From assembly GCA_030562195.1 (NCBI GenBank), contig CM060202.1, positions 25,406,317 through 25,470,316 on the forward strand: a stretch of 64,000 bases of DNA, given 5' to 3'. Both the position numbers and the translations under genes were made by a program. Shown piece by piece: positions 1 to 9,031 of this stretch. The notes under the pieces are model-generated. The model saw only the letters and a list, made by a program, of their open reading frames with translations, did not search any database and was not told the DNA's origin. Position 1 is the stretch's first letter; each line of letters starts with the position of its first letter. The stretch is from Nipponacmea schrenckii (taxonomy: Eukaryota > Mollusca > Gastropoda > Lottiidae).

Positions 1-81
1 AATTGTACTTATTATTAAAATAACACAAGAGATAAAATATTGTTGTGATGGCTGCCCTTTTGATATGTTGAGGTGTGTTAG

Positions 82-240
82 ACTGGAGTAAACTTTGAAA
101 ATACCAACATACTGACATTAAATAAGCATATTGATAAAACCAGGAGACTTCATGAAGCCATCAACATCAGAAGATACCAGCCAGACCTAAACAGAGATGA
201 AGGTGTCAGAATTTCACATGCATATGACAAACTTATCTGA
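82..240 (+). pseudogene. C-terminal remnant of a Penelope-like retroelement protein
   Basis: The open stretch after a TAG at 79-81 encodes about 52 residues ending at TGA 238-240. It contains HEAINIRRYQPDLNRDEG and then a SHAYDKLI end. The pattern EAI-x-IR ... P-x-LNRDEG ... S-x-x-YD-x-L-(L/I)-stop is the usual C-terminal end of the GIY-YIG endonuclease region in Penelope-like elements and relatives (family knowledge, recalled and not searched). Nothing upstream in the window continues the protein, so this is a 5'-truncated copy. The region after it (241-620) looks like its 3' untranslated or pseudo-LTR part. Confidence 0.55.
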
Positions 241-360
241 CTGAATTATTAATTTGCATAAATTTATTCATATTTGGTAAATAAAGCACTTCACTTCCCA
301 ATCACTAGTTAGTTTTATATGATATTATTCACTATTAATAAAACAATTATTTACTTAATC

Positions 361-605
361 TTCAATTAACCCCCTTAATTGAATCAGAATTGTATGTTAT
401 TTTAAGTATCAGTTTCCTTTTTATCATACCTTTAAACATAAATGTATTTGCAATAATAAAACATTTTATCTCTTGTGTTATTTTAATTATAACCCCTCTT
501 AATTGAATCAGAATTGTATGTTATTTTAAGTATTTTCCTTTTTATCTTACCTTTTAACATTAATGTAGTTGCAATAATAAAATATTTTATCTCTTGTGTT
601 ATTTT
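361..605. repeat. Two tandem copies of a unit of about 122 bp
   Basis: Two adjacent copies both contain GAATCAGAATTGTATGTTAT and end in a shared CTCTTGTGTTATTTTAAT segment. The second copy supplies the right arm of the 41-bp inverted repeat. The copies differ at scattered positions. Confidence 0.75.
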
Positions 606-661
606 AATAATAAGTACAATTGTATATATATCGTTGCCTATCATGTCTTGTCATTCTGTGC

Positions 662-691
662 CTGAGGACGGCGGGGGAAACACGCCGAAAC
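662..691 (+). ncRNA. Hammerhead-ribozyme-like core motif (candidate)
   Basis: CTGAGGA (662-668) fits the CUGANGA box. It is followed by a GGCG/CGCC stem (670-673 with 683-686) and then GAAAC (687-691), the second conserved box. Penelope-like elements are known to carry hammerhead motifs in their terminal repeats, and this motif lies just downstream of a Penelope-like remnant on the same strand. The first stem II pair would be C-C, and I did not find convincing stems I and III. The copy may be degenerate or a chance match. Confidence 0.35.
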
Positions 692-755
692 GTAGCATAA
701 ACTTTAACCAGTGATTGTTGTTCCATAAAGCTGTGCATATATATCAAATTTACTA

Positions 756-1335
756 ATTGTTGTCGAATATAAGTTTTAATTTCTGTTAGTTTACTATCAT
801 CATTAAGTTTAGTTTCAAGATTAGATAATTCTTGTTTCAATCTTTCTTCATTTATACCTGGTTTAATGTTACTTGTCAGTTGTTTAATATCTAATTTTTG
901 TTTGGTAATTTTTTCGTCTAGTTGAGATATTAATAAATTTAAATTTTGTAAATGAGATTCATCAACCACATTAAATAATTGTTGATGAATATATGTTTTT
1001 ATTTCTGTGAGTTCGCCGCTACCACTTAGTTTCGTTTCTAAATTAGTTAATTCTTGTGTCAATCTTTCTTCATTTATACCAGGTTTAATGTTAGCTATCA
1101 GTTATTTCAAATCTGATTTTTGCTTTGTAATTTTTTCGTCTAGTTGTGATATTAATAAATTTATTCTGTCCAACTGAGTTTTATCAACTATATTAGCTAA
1201 TTGTTGTTGATAACTTTCTAGTTTTTTATGATGTGAGTCTAAAAGTTCTTGATGGTTTTCTAATTGTTTTTACTATTTTTATGTAATACAGTTAATTTTT
1301 TTATGTAAACTTTTTGTTGTTTGAGTTAAATAAGC
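756..1335 (-). pseudogene. Polinton/Maverick coiled-coil, fibre-like protein fragment
   Basis: On the minus strand, an open frame up to 1062 and a broken continuation to about 1330 encode a heptad-rich repeat of about 75 residues. Each unit contains INEERL-x-QEL-x-NLETKL, then TEIKTYI-x-QQL, then LISQLDEKITKQK. The repeated blocks and lack of hydrophobic stretches suggest a trimeric or rod-like coiled coil. An in-frame stop lies before the INEERL block at about 1104. The left end of the frame (below about 756) runs into the Penelope-like sequence and is not part of this protein. Together with the next entry it looks like an eroded spike or fibre gene of a Polinton/adintovirus-like element. 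Confidence 0.5.
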
Positions 1336-1340
1336 TTTGT

Positions 1341-1526
1341 TCACTGCACTGTTTTCTGTTGAGGTGAACTTAAATTAGTTATTTTGAAATTGTTCATATC
1401 TATATCACCTTGAAGTGTATCTCCAGTTTGATCTACAAAATATGGTTTGAATTTATTAATCCTTAATCTATGATCTTGATTGTTACAGTATCCTAAACCA
1501 AATTTATTTGCCATTTTTTTAAACAA
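1341..1526 (-). pseudogene. Tail-fibre-like stalk motif, Polinton-associated fragment
   Basis: This minus-strand fragment of about 60 residues contains TGDTLQGDIDMNNFKITNL followed by S-x-P. The pattern G-D-x-(L/M)-x-G-(D/N)-(I/L)-(D/N)-M-x-x-x-x-I-x-x-L occurs in fibre stalks of phages and in Polinton/Maverick spike-like proteins. It abuts the protease fragment and precedes the coiled-coil region in the same orientation. The short length and absence of a full domain mark it as a remnant. Confidence 0.5.
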
Positions 1527-1925
1527 GATTTAACACTATTTGTTCAAATGGTTTATCTAAACTTAATTGATATAAAACCCAAAGTGAAACTTGACAACAA
1601 AATTTATCCCTTGGTTTTTGAATTTGAAAAGTCGAACATTTGATCGGACCATAATTTAAATCAATTATTTCTTTAGTTGGATCTAATCCATATGAATCAA
1701 AAAAATACAGTGAATCCCCTTTGAATAAAGCAGAATGATGAACACCTTTTTGATCCGAAGTGTGGATATTAGTTATAGCATAGAACTTTGTTTTATTTTT
1801 AAAAGATGATATTTCATCAAGCATACAATAGTAAAAAGGTTTTATGTTTAATTATTCTGCCCATCTGATTAATTGAAAATTCGTGGTAGTATCAGTTCCG
1901 TATTTTTGTAAGAATTCTTCGAAGT
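1519..1925 (-). pseudogene. Adenain-like cysteine protease of a Polinton/Maverick, frameshifted
   Basis: The main part (1519-1824) shows three conserved blocks of the adenovirus-type maturation protease: GVHHSALF (likely catalytic His), FFDSYGLDPT (the acidic residue and D-S-x-G-x-x-P), and DKFCCQVSLWVLYQL (likely catalytic Cys). An upstream piece in another frame, about 1850-1925, reads KYGTDTTTNFQLIRWAE, so the N-terminus is present but separated by a frameshift. In Polintons this enzyme is thought to process virion proteins. Neighbouring integrase and fibre-like remnants on the same strand support the assignment. The family is inferred from motifs only. Confidence 0.65.
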
Positions 1926-1929
1926 AATC

Positions 1930-2215
1930 ATTTTTTAAAAATCAGTTTTTTGTAGTTCGTTTTGATAGAATCTACAGATTTCTTCACCGTGTAAATCTAC
2001 TATAAGTCGGTGGTGAAGTTTTATTAATTTTATCGATAATAAAGATTTCATTCGTCCAATAGCCAACATAACCTTTTTCGAATTACTTTTATATTTATAA
2101 ATACGAACTCGATCTCCAACTTTAAATTTGAATTTAATATTTAAATCCTCATTTTCAAAATTGTTTTGCGTGTTAATTGTGTGTTGATTGATGTAGGAGT
2201 AACTTTTATAGACAA
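1930..2215 (-). pseudogene. Polinton integrase C-terminal SH3/chromo-like domain, broken
   Basis: Reading leftwards from 2215, the minus strand encodes KFKFKVGDRVRIYKYKSNSK, then after one frameshift FEKGYVGYWTNEIFIIDKI, then after another VDLHGEEICRFYQNELQKT-D-F-stop. The VGDRVRI start, the GY-x-x-x-WTNEIF-x-I core and the final basic/aromatic strand are typical of the C-terminal domain of Polinton/retroviral-type integrases. It is separated from the catalytic part (2740-3595) by about 500 bp of unrelated repeat. At least two frameshifts show the gene is dead. Confidence 0.6.
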
Positions 2216-2745
2216 GTGGTTGCCTAGCAAGATACGCCCACTTTAAAATATATTTTCTGTTTTAACACATGCAGAAATTCCAACATTATTTAGGTCTAAT
2301 CTAAGTTCTCATCAATATAAATGTTCTCACCAAATTTGATTCATATCAGATGAAACCTAGTCTCTTTTGTATTTACTAGCTAATTTTCATGAGTTTGGAC
2401 TAAGTCAAGGGCAATAACTCAAATATAGTTCATCGAAAATTAGTAAATATTGAGCTTGTAAATAAAAATGATCACATCAAATTTCATTTAAATCAGATGA
2501 AAACTGTATTATCTATCGCAATCACAAGCCAATTTCGCAGTGTTTTGACTAAGTCAAGTGCAATAACTCAAAAACAGTTTATCAAAAAATCGTCAATTTT
2601 GTCTTTGACCAAGATCTTATCAATTTAAATGATCACACCAAATTTCATTCAAATCAGATGAAAACTGTTGTCTCTGTGGAGTTCACAAGTCTGTTTTGAC
2701 GCCTTTTAACTAAGTCAAGGGCAATAACTCAAAAAACATTCACCA
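2214..2745. mobile_element. Repeat insertion splitting the Polinton integrase
   Basis: About 0.5 kb of non-coding DNA separates the two integrase parts. Its left 58 bp (2214-2271) is a reverse-complement match to 34503-34560 in the LTR retroelement region. The rest holds about three diverged copies of a unit with AAGTCAAGGGCAATAACTCA and a CAAATTTCATTCAAATCAGA-type segment (about 2395, 2550, 2708). This looks like a dispersed interspersed repeat; no target duplication is clear. Confidence 0.5.
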
Positions 2746-3595
2746 AACATTCGTCACTATCAACGACAACGATGGGTAATATTTTAAGCCATATTTGAGA
2801 ATTTAATTCTGTGAACTTTTTGAATAATTTGTTTTTTAGAATTCTGTTAAATCTCTCAATTACTACAGCTTTACCTTCGTTATATGTACTGTAAATTTCA
2901 AACCCTAAAGATTTCATATTTTTATTATAAAATTCTGTTCCTTGATCTACCCATAACCTTTTGGGTTTTCTTTGTTTCATTATCGTTTCAAATGCTTTTT
3001 TAACAGTCAGACCCGTTTTGTTTTTTAGAGGAATAACCCAAGCGTATCTAGTATATAAATCTATAACTGTTAAACAATATTTATAACCTCTTTCTGCGGG
3101 CATATTAATCAAATCTGCTGACCATATATCGTCTTTGGGGAATACTTTCACTTTTAAAACGTTTTTAGTTTTTCTGAATTCTTTATGAATTTCATCTGCT
3201 ATTCCCATACCCGATTTCATCTTTGGTTTTAAAAGTCTTATGATTAATGCTCTTTCAACTTTTTCTCTTAAAGTGGGATTTGGAATGGATTCTAATTCTT
3301 TAATCATTTGTTTGTCTGCTTCGTGTCGAAATTGTAAGTCTTCATTTCTGTATAGTTTGTCGTTTTTAAGTGCAGCAGCATCTACTCTATTAACAGGTTC
3401 TTCGCTTGGTTTCGGATTACCATTTTCATCCAGTCTTAAATCTAACCTAGTTCCCGGACCATTGTAATTATGACCCGGCAGATGTTTCTCGCCTTTATAT
3501 TTAGCCCACGGGAAACCGGGAAGTTTGGTTAGAGATTTTTGAATGTCTCCTGATCCGAAATAGGTTTTAGGGGAGTGAATGTTTATTAAAGACAT
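2740..3595 (-). pseudogene. PLA2-like domain fused to a Polinton/retroviral-type integrase (catalytic core)
   Basis: The open frame starts at ATG 3595 and runs about 280 residues before it enters repeat DNA. Residues 38-82 resemble the phospholipase A2 domain of parvovirus VP1 and Polinton minor proteins. They show a YNGPGT calcium-loop motif (44-49), VNRVDAAA, and ND-x-x-Y where the catalytic pair is normally His-Asp, so the catalytic His is Asn78. Residues about 130-280 are an integrase core with D161 (SADLINM), D217 (WVDQGTEF) and E247 (VIERFNR), a D,D35E-type triad with about 29 residues between D217 and E247. The C-terminal domain lies at 1930-2215 after an insertion. Whether the fusion is native or arose by deletion in a dying element is open. 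Confidence 0.65.
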
Positions 3596-3883
3596 TTTTG
3601 GTCTTTGTTTTTAGTTACAAAGGATGTAAAATCAATAGTGTTACCAAGTATAAATACATTCTATACATTCATAAGTAATACAACATGGTGTAATTATTAT
3701 GATCGAAAACGCTCCTATAAGACCGGTCCTATAAGATCAGTCGTTAGTTAACAACTGTTTGTCAGGTAATTTTAATGATCGATCACCTGAACCATTATGA
3801 TTCATCTGGGAAATGTTTGCCACGTAACCTGAAAAATAAAAATGAAATACCGGTAATCTATATGATATATCATAATGTTTCTG
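3596..3883. other. Non-coding gap beside the Polinton remnant
   Basis: AT-rich sequence with no convincing open frame. It includes a short imperfect repeat around CCTATAAGACCGGTCCTATAAGA at 3713-3735. I see no terminal repeat of a Polinton here. Confidence 0.5.
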
Positions 3884-4733
3884 TTAAAGCTGAACTCCTG
3901 TTATAAAAATAAATTAAATAATTAATAAAAAAAAATCTTATCCGCCATACTTGTTTCAAACTTGCCACTCCCATCAAAACCTAAAATTTGGTCACGCTTC
4001 GCTTCACTCCGACTCGGTATCGACAACTGCGAACTTCGCTGTCGTGACATTATTTATACATTGTACATGGCAAAAACTACTAATAATGGTTGCCTCCCTT
4101 TATGATATAGTGCAAATGTCAACAACGATAATGTGTTAAAAGAGAGCGAAATACAAGTTTTGGGACACATTTTTCCATTTAGTAAAGTAGCATAACATAC
4201 GTCAAGTAGGTAGTGCTTTATACAATCACAGATTTATCAGTTATTTTGATTTGTGATTAGATTTTGTTGTTATTATAGTGTTATATTATCGTCTTTAGAT
4301 ATGATGAAAATACCTCCATGTTGAATTTGGATATTTGCGTAGATTTGGTTTTTCTGTAGGCCTATAGAATTTCTATTATTTTTGCTATTTATATTTACAT
4401 TCACTTCTGCTTCGTATATGATCATTTTGGGGGTAAAATATAATAGATACCTGTTGAGACATAATTCTGGTTGATTTTTTCGTCTGTTATAGAAATGTCC
4501 AAGTCGATCCGCTGTAAATTCTAGTAGTTTCTGCCACGTACAATGTATAAATAATGTCACGACAGCAAAGTTGTCGATACCGAGTCAGAGTGAAGCGAAG
4601 CGTGACCAGATTTTAGGTTTTGATGGGAGTGGCAGACGCCATACTTGTTTTAAGTTTGAAACAAGTATGGCGGAAAAGATTTTTTTTTTATTAATTATTT
4701 AATTTATTTTTATAACAGGAGTTCAGCTTTTAA
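3884..4733. mobile_element. Non-autonomous DNA transposon with long terminal inverted repeats, TTAA-flanked
   Basis: The left arm (about 3884-4080) and right arm (about 4530-4733) are inverted copies of about 200 bp with a few differences. Both outer ends read TTAA followed by AGCTGAACTCCTGTTAT (one extra A on the right), so TTAA is the likely target duplication, as in piggyBac-type elements. The internal 450 bp has no transposase. Short open frames within it are by-products of the inverted repeat. Confidence 0.7.
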
Positions 4734-4985
4734 TATAGTGTAAGATTGTTTTAGTTTATTGAATAAAATATTGACACGAACTTACCTCATTATTTCCAAA
4801 ACTTTTTTCTTGATTAGTTTTTAAACCTTGTTTGGTTTTTGGTAACATTCCAAGCAATTTTGATATTGGCAGGTTTATCTGTATAATAATAACCATACCC
4901 TGCTGCAAATCTACCCCTTGCGCATTGATTGCATGTTTTATTCAAAGTTTATTAAAAACAGTAGATTTATGAATTGCTTCGTAGT

Positions 4986-5140
4986 ACATTCAGATTTACG
5001 ACACCCAATGCCAAGGAAATAGAGATGTTAAAGGGGATATTAATTAATTATATACCCAAAGATGCTATAAATCTAATTAACGAATATACCCTGCTGTAAA
5101 TCTAACGCATGCGCATTGGGTGCCGTAAATCTGAGTGTAC
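4986..5140. repeat. Small inverted repeat (about 28-bp arms)
   Basis: GTACATTCAGATTTACGACA (4986 on) pairs with the reverse complement at 5113-5140, ending ATCTGAGTGTAC, with three or four mismatches. The intervening 100 bp is non-coding. It may be a minor fold-back element. Confidence 0.5.
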
Positions 5141-5412
5141 AATAACTACTTATGTGTATTGTGAAAAACGCATTAATGGAACGTACACTTAAAGTAAAAC
5201 GGACCCATGATTTAACGAACCAATAGATATGACAGTTACCTACACACATTGCTCTAAGCTCTGACTCGTAATTTATATAACTTCCTACTTGACAAGCTGT
5301 CGGTTGGTTTGAAACAAAAATGTTGTGTTTACTGCAAACGTGATCTTCTCTGTGTATGTTCTTATGTCATGCGAACCAATCTTCAATGAAGCTGGTTTAT
5401 CCTAATTTTCAG

Positions 5413-5700
5413 ATGCCCCTATTGATGTACAACTAGATCCAGATAAAAGGGAGATAACTTTAAATAAAAGTGATGATATGAAAGTAAGATGTTCAGCTAA
5501 GTGTCACCCTCAGTGTGATATAAGATGGGAAAAAGATTATCAAGGCTTTGTATCCAATGGTTTAGTGAACTTAGCAGAGAATTCGTTTGAAAATGATTTG
5601 GTAATTGAGAATGTCAACAGTTCACATGAAGGTATTTACGTCTGTCTGGTAAACAACATTCATGGAGAAGTCAAGAAGAGTTTTACTCTTAGTGTTAAAG
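5413..5700 (+). CDS. Ig-like domain exon of an immunoglobulin-superfamily receptor
   Basis: This is a 288-nt exon with acceptor CCTAATTTTCAG before 5413 and donor GTATTAG at 5701. Both borders are phase 1, the classical arrangement for an Ig domain exon. The roughly 96 residues show the Ig signature: a B-strand Cys in KVRCSAKC, a Trp in DIRWEKD five residues after a second Cys pair (CHPQC), an acidic S-S-H-E-G turn, and GIYVCLVNN with the F-strand Tyr-x-Cys, closing with a G-strand SFTLSVK. It is an extracellular ligand-binding or adhesion module. The extra CHPQC cysteines could form a second disulphide. Upstream exons of the gene are not in the window. Downstream, phase-compatible exons encode transmembrane segments and tails. 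The gene family cannot be named from one domain. Confidence 0.8.
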
Positions 5701-6093
5701 GTATTAGTTTAGAAGTATCTTTTTTTCATTTAAACAATGCTCAAACTATTGACTTGGAAATAACACACACGAAACTAGGTCTTAACTATTTTGAATCGTT
5801 TTCTCGAATTAATAAGTCGGATTTTGATAAAGGATTAAATTTTGCAACCAAACCTCCGAATCACATGTTAGGGTTTAGAAATGGCCTAAAATTTGATTTG
5901 AAGACTTAGTTAATACAGACAATTATACTTTTATTATAAATCTGAATATTATAAAAATTCGAGAGAAAACATATAGTAAGATATGGATCTAAAATCATAT
6001 TAATATTCATCATTGGTAAACCGATAGAACTAATTGTCGATTGAAAATACTTTTAATTGTTCAATGTTTTTACAATTAATTAATTTCAATTAA
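5701..6093 (+). other. Intron sequence after the Ig exon
   Basis: AT-rich, non-coding. The frame stays open to 5909 past the donor, which would allow a secreted form by read-through (stop TAG at 5907-5909). The read-through residues show no domain. Confidence 0.4.
5757..5785. repeat. Single monomer matching the 38-bp minisatellite at 46.6 kb
   Basis: GAAATAACACACACGAAACTA in the intron after the Ig exon is the same core that is repeated about 11 times at 46615-47045. It is too short to say whether it is a seed or chance. Confidence 0.45.
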
Positions 6094-6101
6094 TATTTAT
6101 T

Positions 6102-7069
6102 CTAGGAGATAAAATTTGGCAAATTGACCTAGTTATCCCTAATTTTCAGTAACTAGTTTCGTTCTATGTGAAATCTTCAGACTGATAAAAAGTCACTAGG
6201 TAGGTAGGTAAATGGCGAGTTAACTTTCGCTTCCAGCAAATGCTGATATCGCAAACTAGGTAGTTGCACTTTGGTGGTCGTTGGTAGTGGATTTAGAATC
6301 AATTGGATGATTTAGAAAACTGTTGGTTTGGTGGTGGTTTGAGAAATCGTACGATCTGGTCGGAACGAATGTCATGGCGGTGAAACTCGGCCCTGGATAG
6401 TGTGGCGTGAGTGATTCAGTCTTCTACATTCTTCCAAAACTCGTTATGATCATGGTGGTTGTTGTTGGTGGTTGTTATAAAAAAAAAAAGTCACTAGGCA
6501 GGTTCTGTCTTATATACTGCTCGCCCCCGTCAGAATTAACGGGGTCGGACCCCGTAAGAATTAACGGGGTTGATTAATTTTGACGGGGTTTACGGGGTCT
6601 TCGGGGTTTAACCCCGTCAGGTCGTCAGGACTTGACGGGGTCGTAAAGCCCAACTAGTTTCGTTCTATTGGAACTATTCGGACTGATATTATGACGTTAT
6701 AGATAAAGTATCCAAAGGATGGGTTGTCATGGTAGGGTAAGCGAGAGGGTGATGAGGCTAACAAAGAATCCGAAGTGAGGTACCCAGTGGGAGAAATTTA
6801 AAAAAAACAGGAAAAGTGGGGGTGCCCAAGTTCAGATTTTGTCAAATCCTGACGGGGTTAAACCCCGTCAAAATTAATCAACCCCGTTAATTCTTACCGA
6901 CCCCGTTAATTCTTACGGGGTCCGACCCCGTTAATTCTGACGGGGTCGAGCAGTATATAAGACAGAACCTGCCTAGTGAGTTTTTATCAGTCTGAAGAGT
7001 TCAAATAGAACGAAACTAGTTACTGAAAATTAGGGATAACTAGGTCAATTTGCCAAATTTTATCTCCTA
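6102..7069. mobile_element. DNA transposon with long inverted repeats and 8-bp target duplication
   Basis: The outer ends read (C)TAGGAGATAAAATTTGG on the left and its reverse complement on the right, flanked by identical TATTTATT copies at 6094-6101 and 7070-7077. The arms continue inward for more than 200 bp and include palindromic stretches built from ACCCCGTT and AATTAACGGGGT units. An 8-bp duplication fits hAT, P or Merlin-like groups. The termini did not let me choose. No transposase is present. The left arm is interrupted by a retroposon at 6201-6484. Confidence 0.7.
6201..6484 (+). mobile_element. Poly(A)-tailed retroposon (SINE-like) inside the transposon arm
   Basis: An insertion of about 284 bp ends in an A-run and is flanked by AAAAAGTCACTAGG at 6187-6200 and again at 6485-6498. 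The target duplication plus A tail shows LINE-type retroposition. A segment, CTTCCAGCAAATGCTGATATC with flanks, recurs with differences at 54143-54190. I see no clear pol III A and B boxes. Confidence 0.6.
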
Positions 7070-7077
7070 TATTTATT

Positions 7078-7530
7078 ACTGCCTACGACCCAGTTATGGC
7101 TACTTACGTGACCCCCTCGGGCAGTCTTGATTCCATCCTTGCCTCGGAATCCACAACTACTATTATGGAAGATGTTCCACCGGCCAAAAGGCAAAGAGTC
7201 ACTACTATCTCAACTGGTGTTCACCACGAGATATAATTGAATCCAACAGATCTAAAGCCGACATGATCCGACGGACAACGTTGTTTAACGTAAACAAAAC
7301 ATGTATCACAAGAGGGACACTCCTGTCGCCTCCCACTTCCATCTACCGAGTCACCCCAGTCCAAATCTCGACTACCAAATTATTAAACAACTAGGAACCA
7401 ACCCAGACCTCACACAATCCGCCACTTAAGACGCTCAGTGGAACTTCACTGGATCATTAGATTGAAAACTTTCCAACCCCACGGAATCAACAAAATCTGA
7501 ACTTGGGTACCCCCACTTTTCCTGTTTTTT
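7078..7530. other. Non-coding stretch with a small open frame and an inverted copy of transposon sequence
   Basis: An ATG at about 7096 opens a frame of about 46 residues containing PPAKRQRV, a basic cluster like a nuclear localisation signal, then stops. This may be a decayed transposon gene. Bases 7485-7530 are an inverted copy of 6786-6845 (the GTGGGGGTGCCCAAGTTCAG region), so transposon-derived sequence continues past the 8-bp duplication. Confidence 0.4.
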
Positions 7531-8471
7531 TTACTATTTATTCTACCCTTAAACACAATATAGGTCTGACTTATATAGTTCCTATTACTATTTATTCTAC
7601 CCTTGAATATAATATAGGTCTGACTTGTATAGTTACAATTACTATTTATTCTACCCTTGAATACACTATAGATCTGACTTGTATAGTTTATATTACTATT
7701 TATTCTACCCTTGAATACACTATAGATCTGACTTGTATAGTTTATATTACTATTTATTCTACCCTTGAACACAATCTAGATCTGACTTGTATAGTTACAA
7801 TTACTATTTATTCTACCCTTGAATACACTATAGATCTGACTTGTATAGTTACAATTACTATTTATTCTACCCTTGGATGCAATATAGGTCTGACTTGTAT
7901 AATTTCTATTACTATTTATTCTACCCTTGGATACAATATAGGTCTGACTTGTATAGTTTCTATTACAATTTTTCTACCCTTGAATACAATATAGGACTGA
8001 CTTGTATAGTTCCTATTACTGTTTCCCGTCTTCATTAGCCCATAAGGTGCAGAAGAGTAGAACGTAAAACTCCATTCATTTCATTTCATTTCCTATTACT
8101 GTTTATTTTACCCTTGGATGCAATATATGTCTGACTTGTATAGTTCCTATTACTATTTATTCTACTCTTGACTACAATATAGGTCTGACTTGTATAGTTC
8201 CTATTACTGTTTATTCTACCCTTAAACACAATATAGGTCTGACTTGTATAGTTCCTATTACTATTTATTCTACTCTTGACTACAATATAGGCCTGACTTG
8301 TATAGTTCCTATTACTATTTATTCTACCCTTAAATACAATATAGGTCTGACTTGTATAGTTTCTATTACTATTTATTCTACCCTTAAATACAATATAGGC
8401 CTGACTTGTATAGTTCCTATTACTGTTTATTCTACTCTTGACTACAATATAGGCCTGACTTGTATAGTTTC
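7531..8471. repeat. 54-bp minisatellite, array 1 (about 17 copies)
   Basis: The unit runs from CTATTTATTCTACCCTTGAA through ATACAATATAGGTCTGACTT to GTATAGTTTCTATTA. Because 54 is a multiple of three, both strands stay open for long distances and give repeating 18-residue peptides (TIYSTLEYNIGLTC type on plus, VFKGRINSN type on minus). These are not credible genes. The array lies in an intron between the Ig exon and the first transmembrane exon, and is interrupted by two SINE insertions. Confidence 0.9.
8025..8090 (+). mobile_element. 5'-truncated SINE with 14-bp target duplication
   Basis: This 66-bp piece matches the 3' end of the full SINE at 8472-8815 (CCCGTCTTCATTAGCCCATA ... ATTTCATTTCATT). 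It is flanked by TCCTATTACTGTTT at 8011-8024 and 8091-8104, a duplication of minisatellite sequence. Confidence 0.8.
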
Positions 8472-8815
8472 AAGGGAACCGCGGTGGCTCAGTAAGACGC
8501 TTGCTCGCTAACCTGAGGGTCCAGGGTTTAATCCCAGCAAAGGTCGAGATGAACTTTCGGTTTCGCCTTGTCAGTGATGTAGGTCGGAGGGACATGGAAA
8601 AAGCGTCTTGTCGTTCGGGTGGGCAATAAACCGAGGGCCCGTGTGCTGCAGGCTGTGCAAGTTAAAGATCCCTCGACAAATCGCAAAAAGAGTAGGCGAA
8701 TGCCGCTGTCCTTGCAAAACTTAACTCATTGCACACCGCATGGCGTTGCCCGTCTTCATTAACCCATAAGGTGCAGAAGAGTAGGTCGTAAAACTCCATC
8801 TATTTCATTTCATTT
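8472..8815 (+). mobile_element. Full-length tRNA-derived SINE with 12-bp target duplication
   Basis: The head carries a pol III A-box-like TGGCTCAGTAAGACG and a B-box-like GGGTTTAATCCC, as in a tRNA. A body with GTGCAAGTTAAAGATCCCTC follows, and a 3' end with repeated ATTTC. It is flanked by TTGTATAGTTTC at 8460-8471 and 8815-8826, one minisatellite segment duplicated on insertion. I cannot assign a named SINE family from memory. Confidence 0.85.
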
Positions 8816-8911
8816 TGTATAGTTTCTATTACTATATATTCTACTGTAACACAACAAATTGTTTATCAATATTTATCATAAACCTAATAAACTCGTGTTT
8901 TTTATTCTCAG

Positions 8912-9031
8912 AAACTGAGAACCAAGAGATGGATTCTGTATTGACAGATATTGTGACTGAAGCTGTCATTGTTGTTATTGTTATTGGTATTCTTATTTTT
9001 ATTACCGTTATCACGTTCAAGATATATCCTA
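8912..9031 (+). CDS. Alternative transmembrane exon 1 of the Ig receptor gene
   Basis: A 120-nt exon between acceptor TTTTTTATTCTCAG and donor GTGAGT. Both borders are phase 1, so it can be skipped or swapped without breaking the frame. It starts with an acidic stalk (ETENQEMDSVLTDIVTEA) and continues with VIVVIVIGILIFITVITF, a transmembrane helix, then FKIYP as the stop-transfer end. The final codon begins with A and is completed by AT of the tail exon (Asn). It has the same layout as the exons at 10717, 18428 and 25366 but little sequence identity, so it may be an ancient cassette duplicate. Confidence 0.7.

Larger units (their letters stand above)
1..621. repeat. 41-bp perfect inverted repeat (1-41 / 581-621) around the Penelope-like remnant
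   Basis: Bases 1-41 are the exact reverse complement of 581-621. They may extend further left, outside the window. The interval holds the Penelope-like C-terminus and a tandem duplication. This fits the odd terminal arrangements of Penelope-like elements, but a fold-back transposon end is also possible. Confidence 0.8.

Noticed and set aside
3951..4560. Two small frames sharing LFIHCTWQKLL
   Set aside because: They are the two arms of the terminal inverted repeat read from each side.
7531..8471. CRISPR-like array
   Set aside because: Head-to-tail repeats without unique spacers, in a eukaryotic intron.
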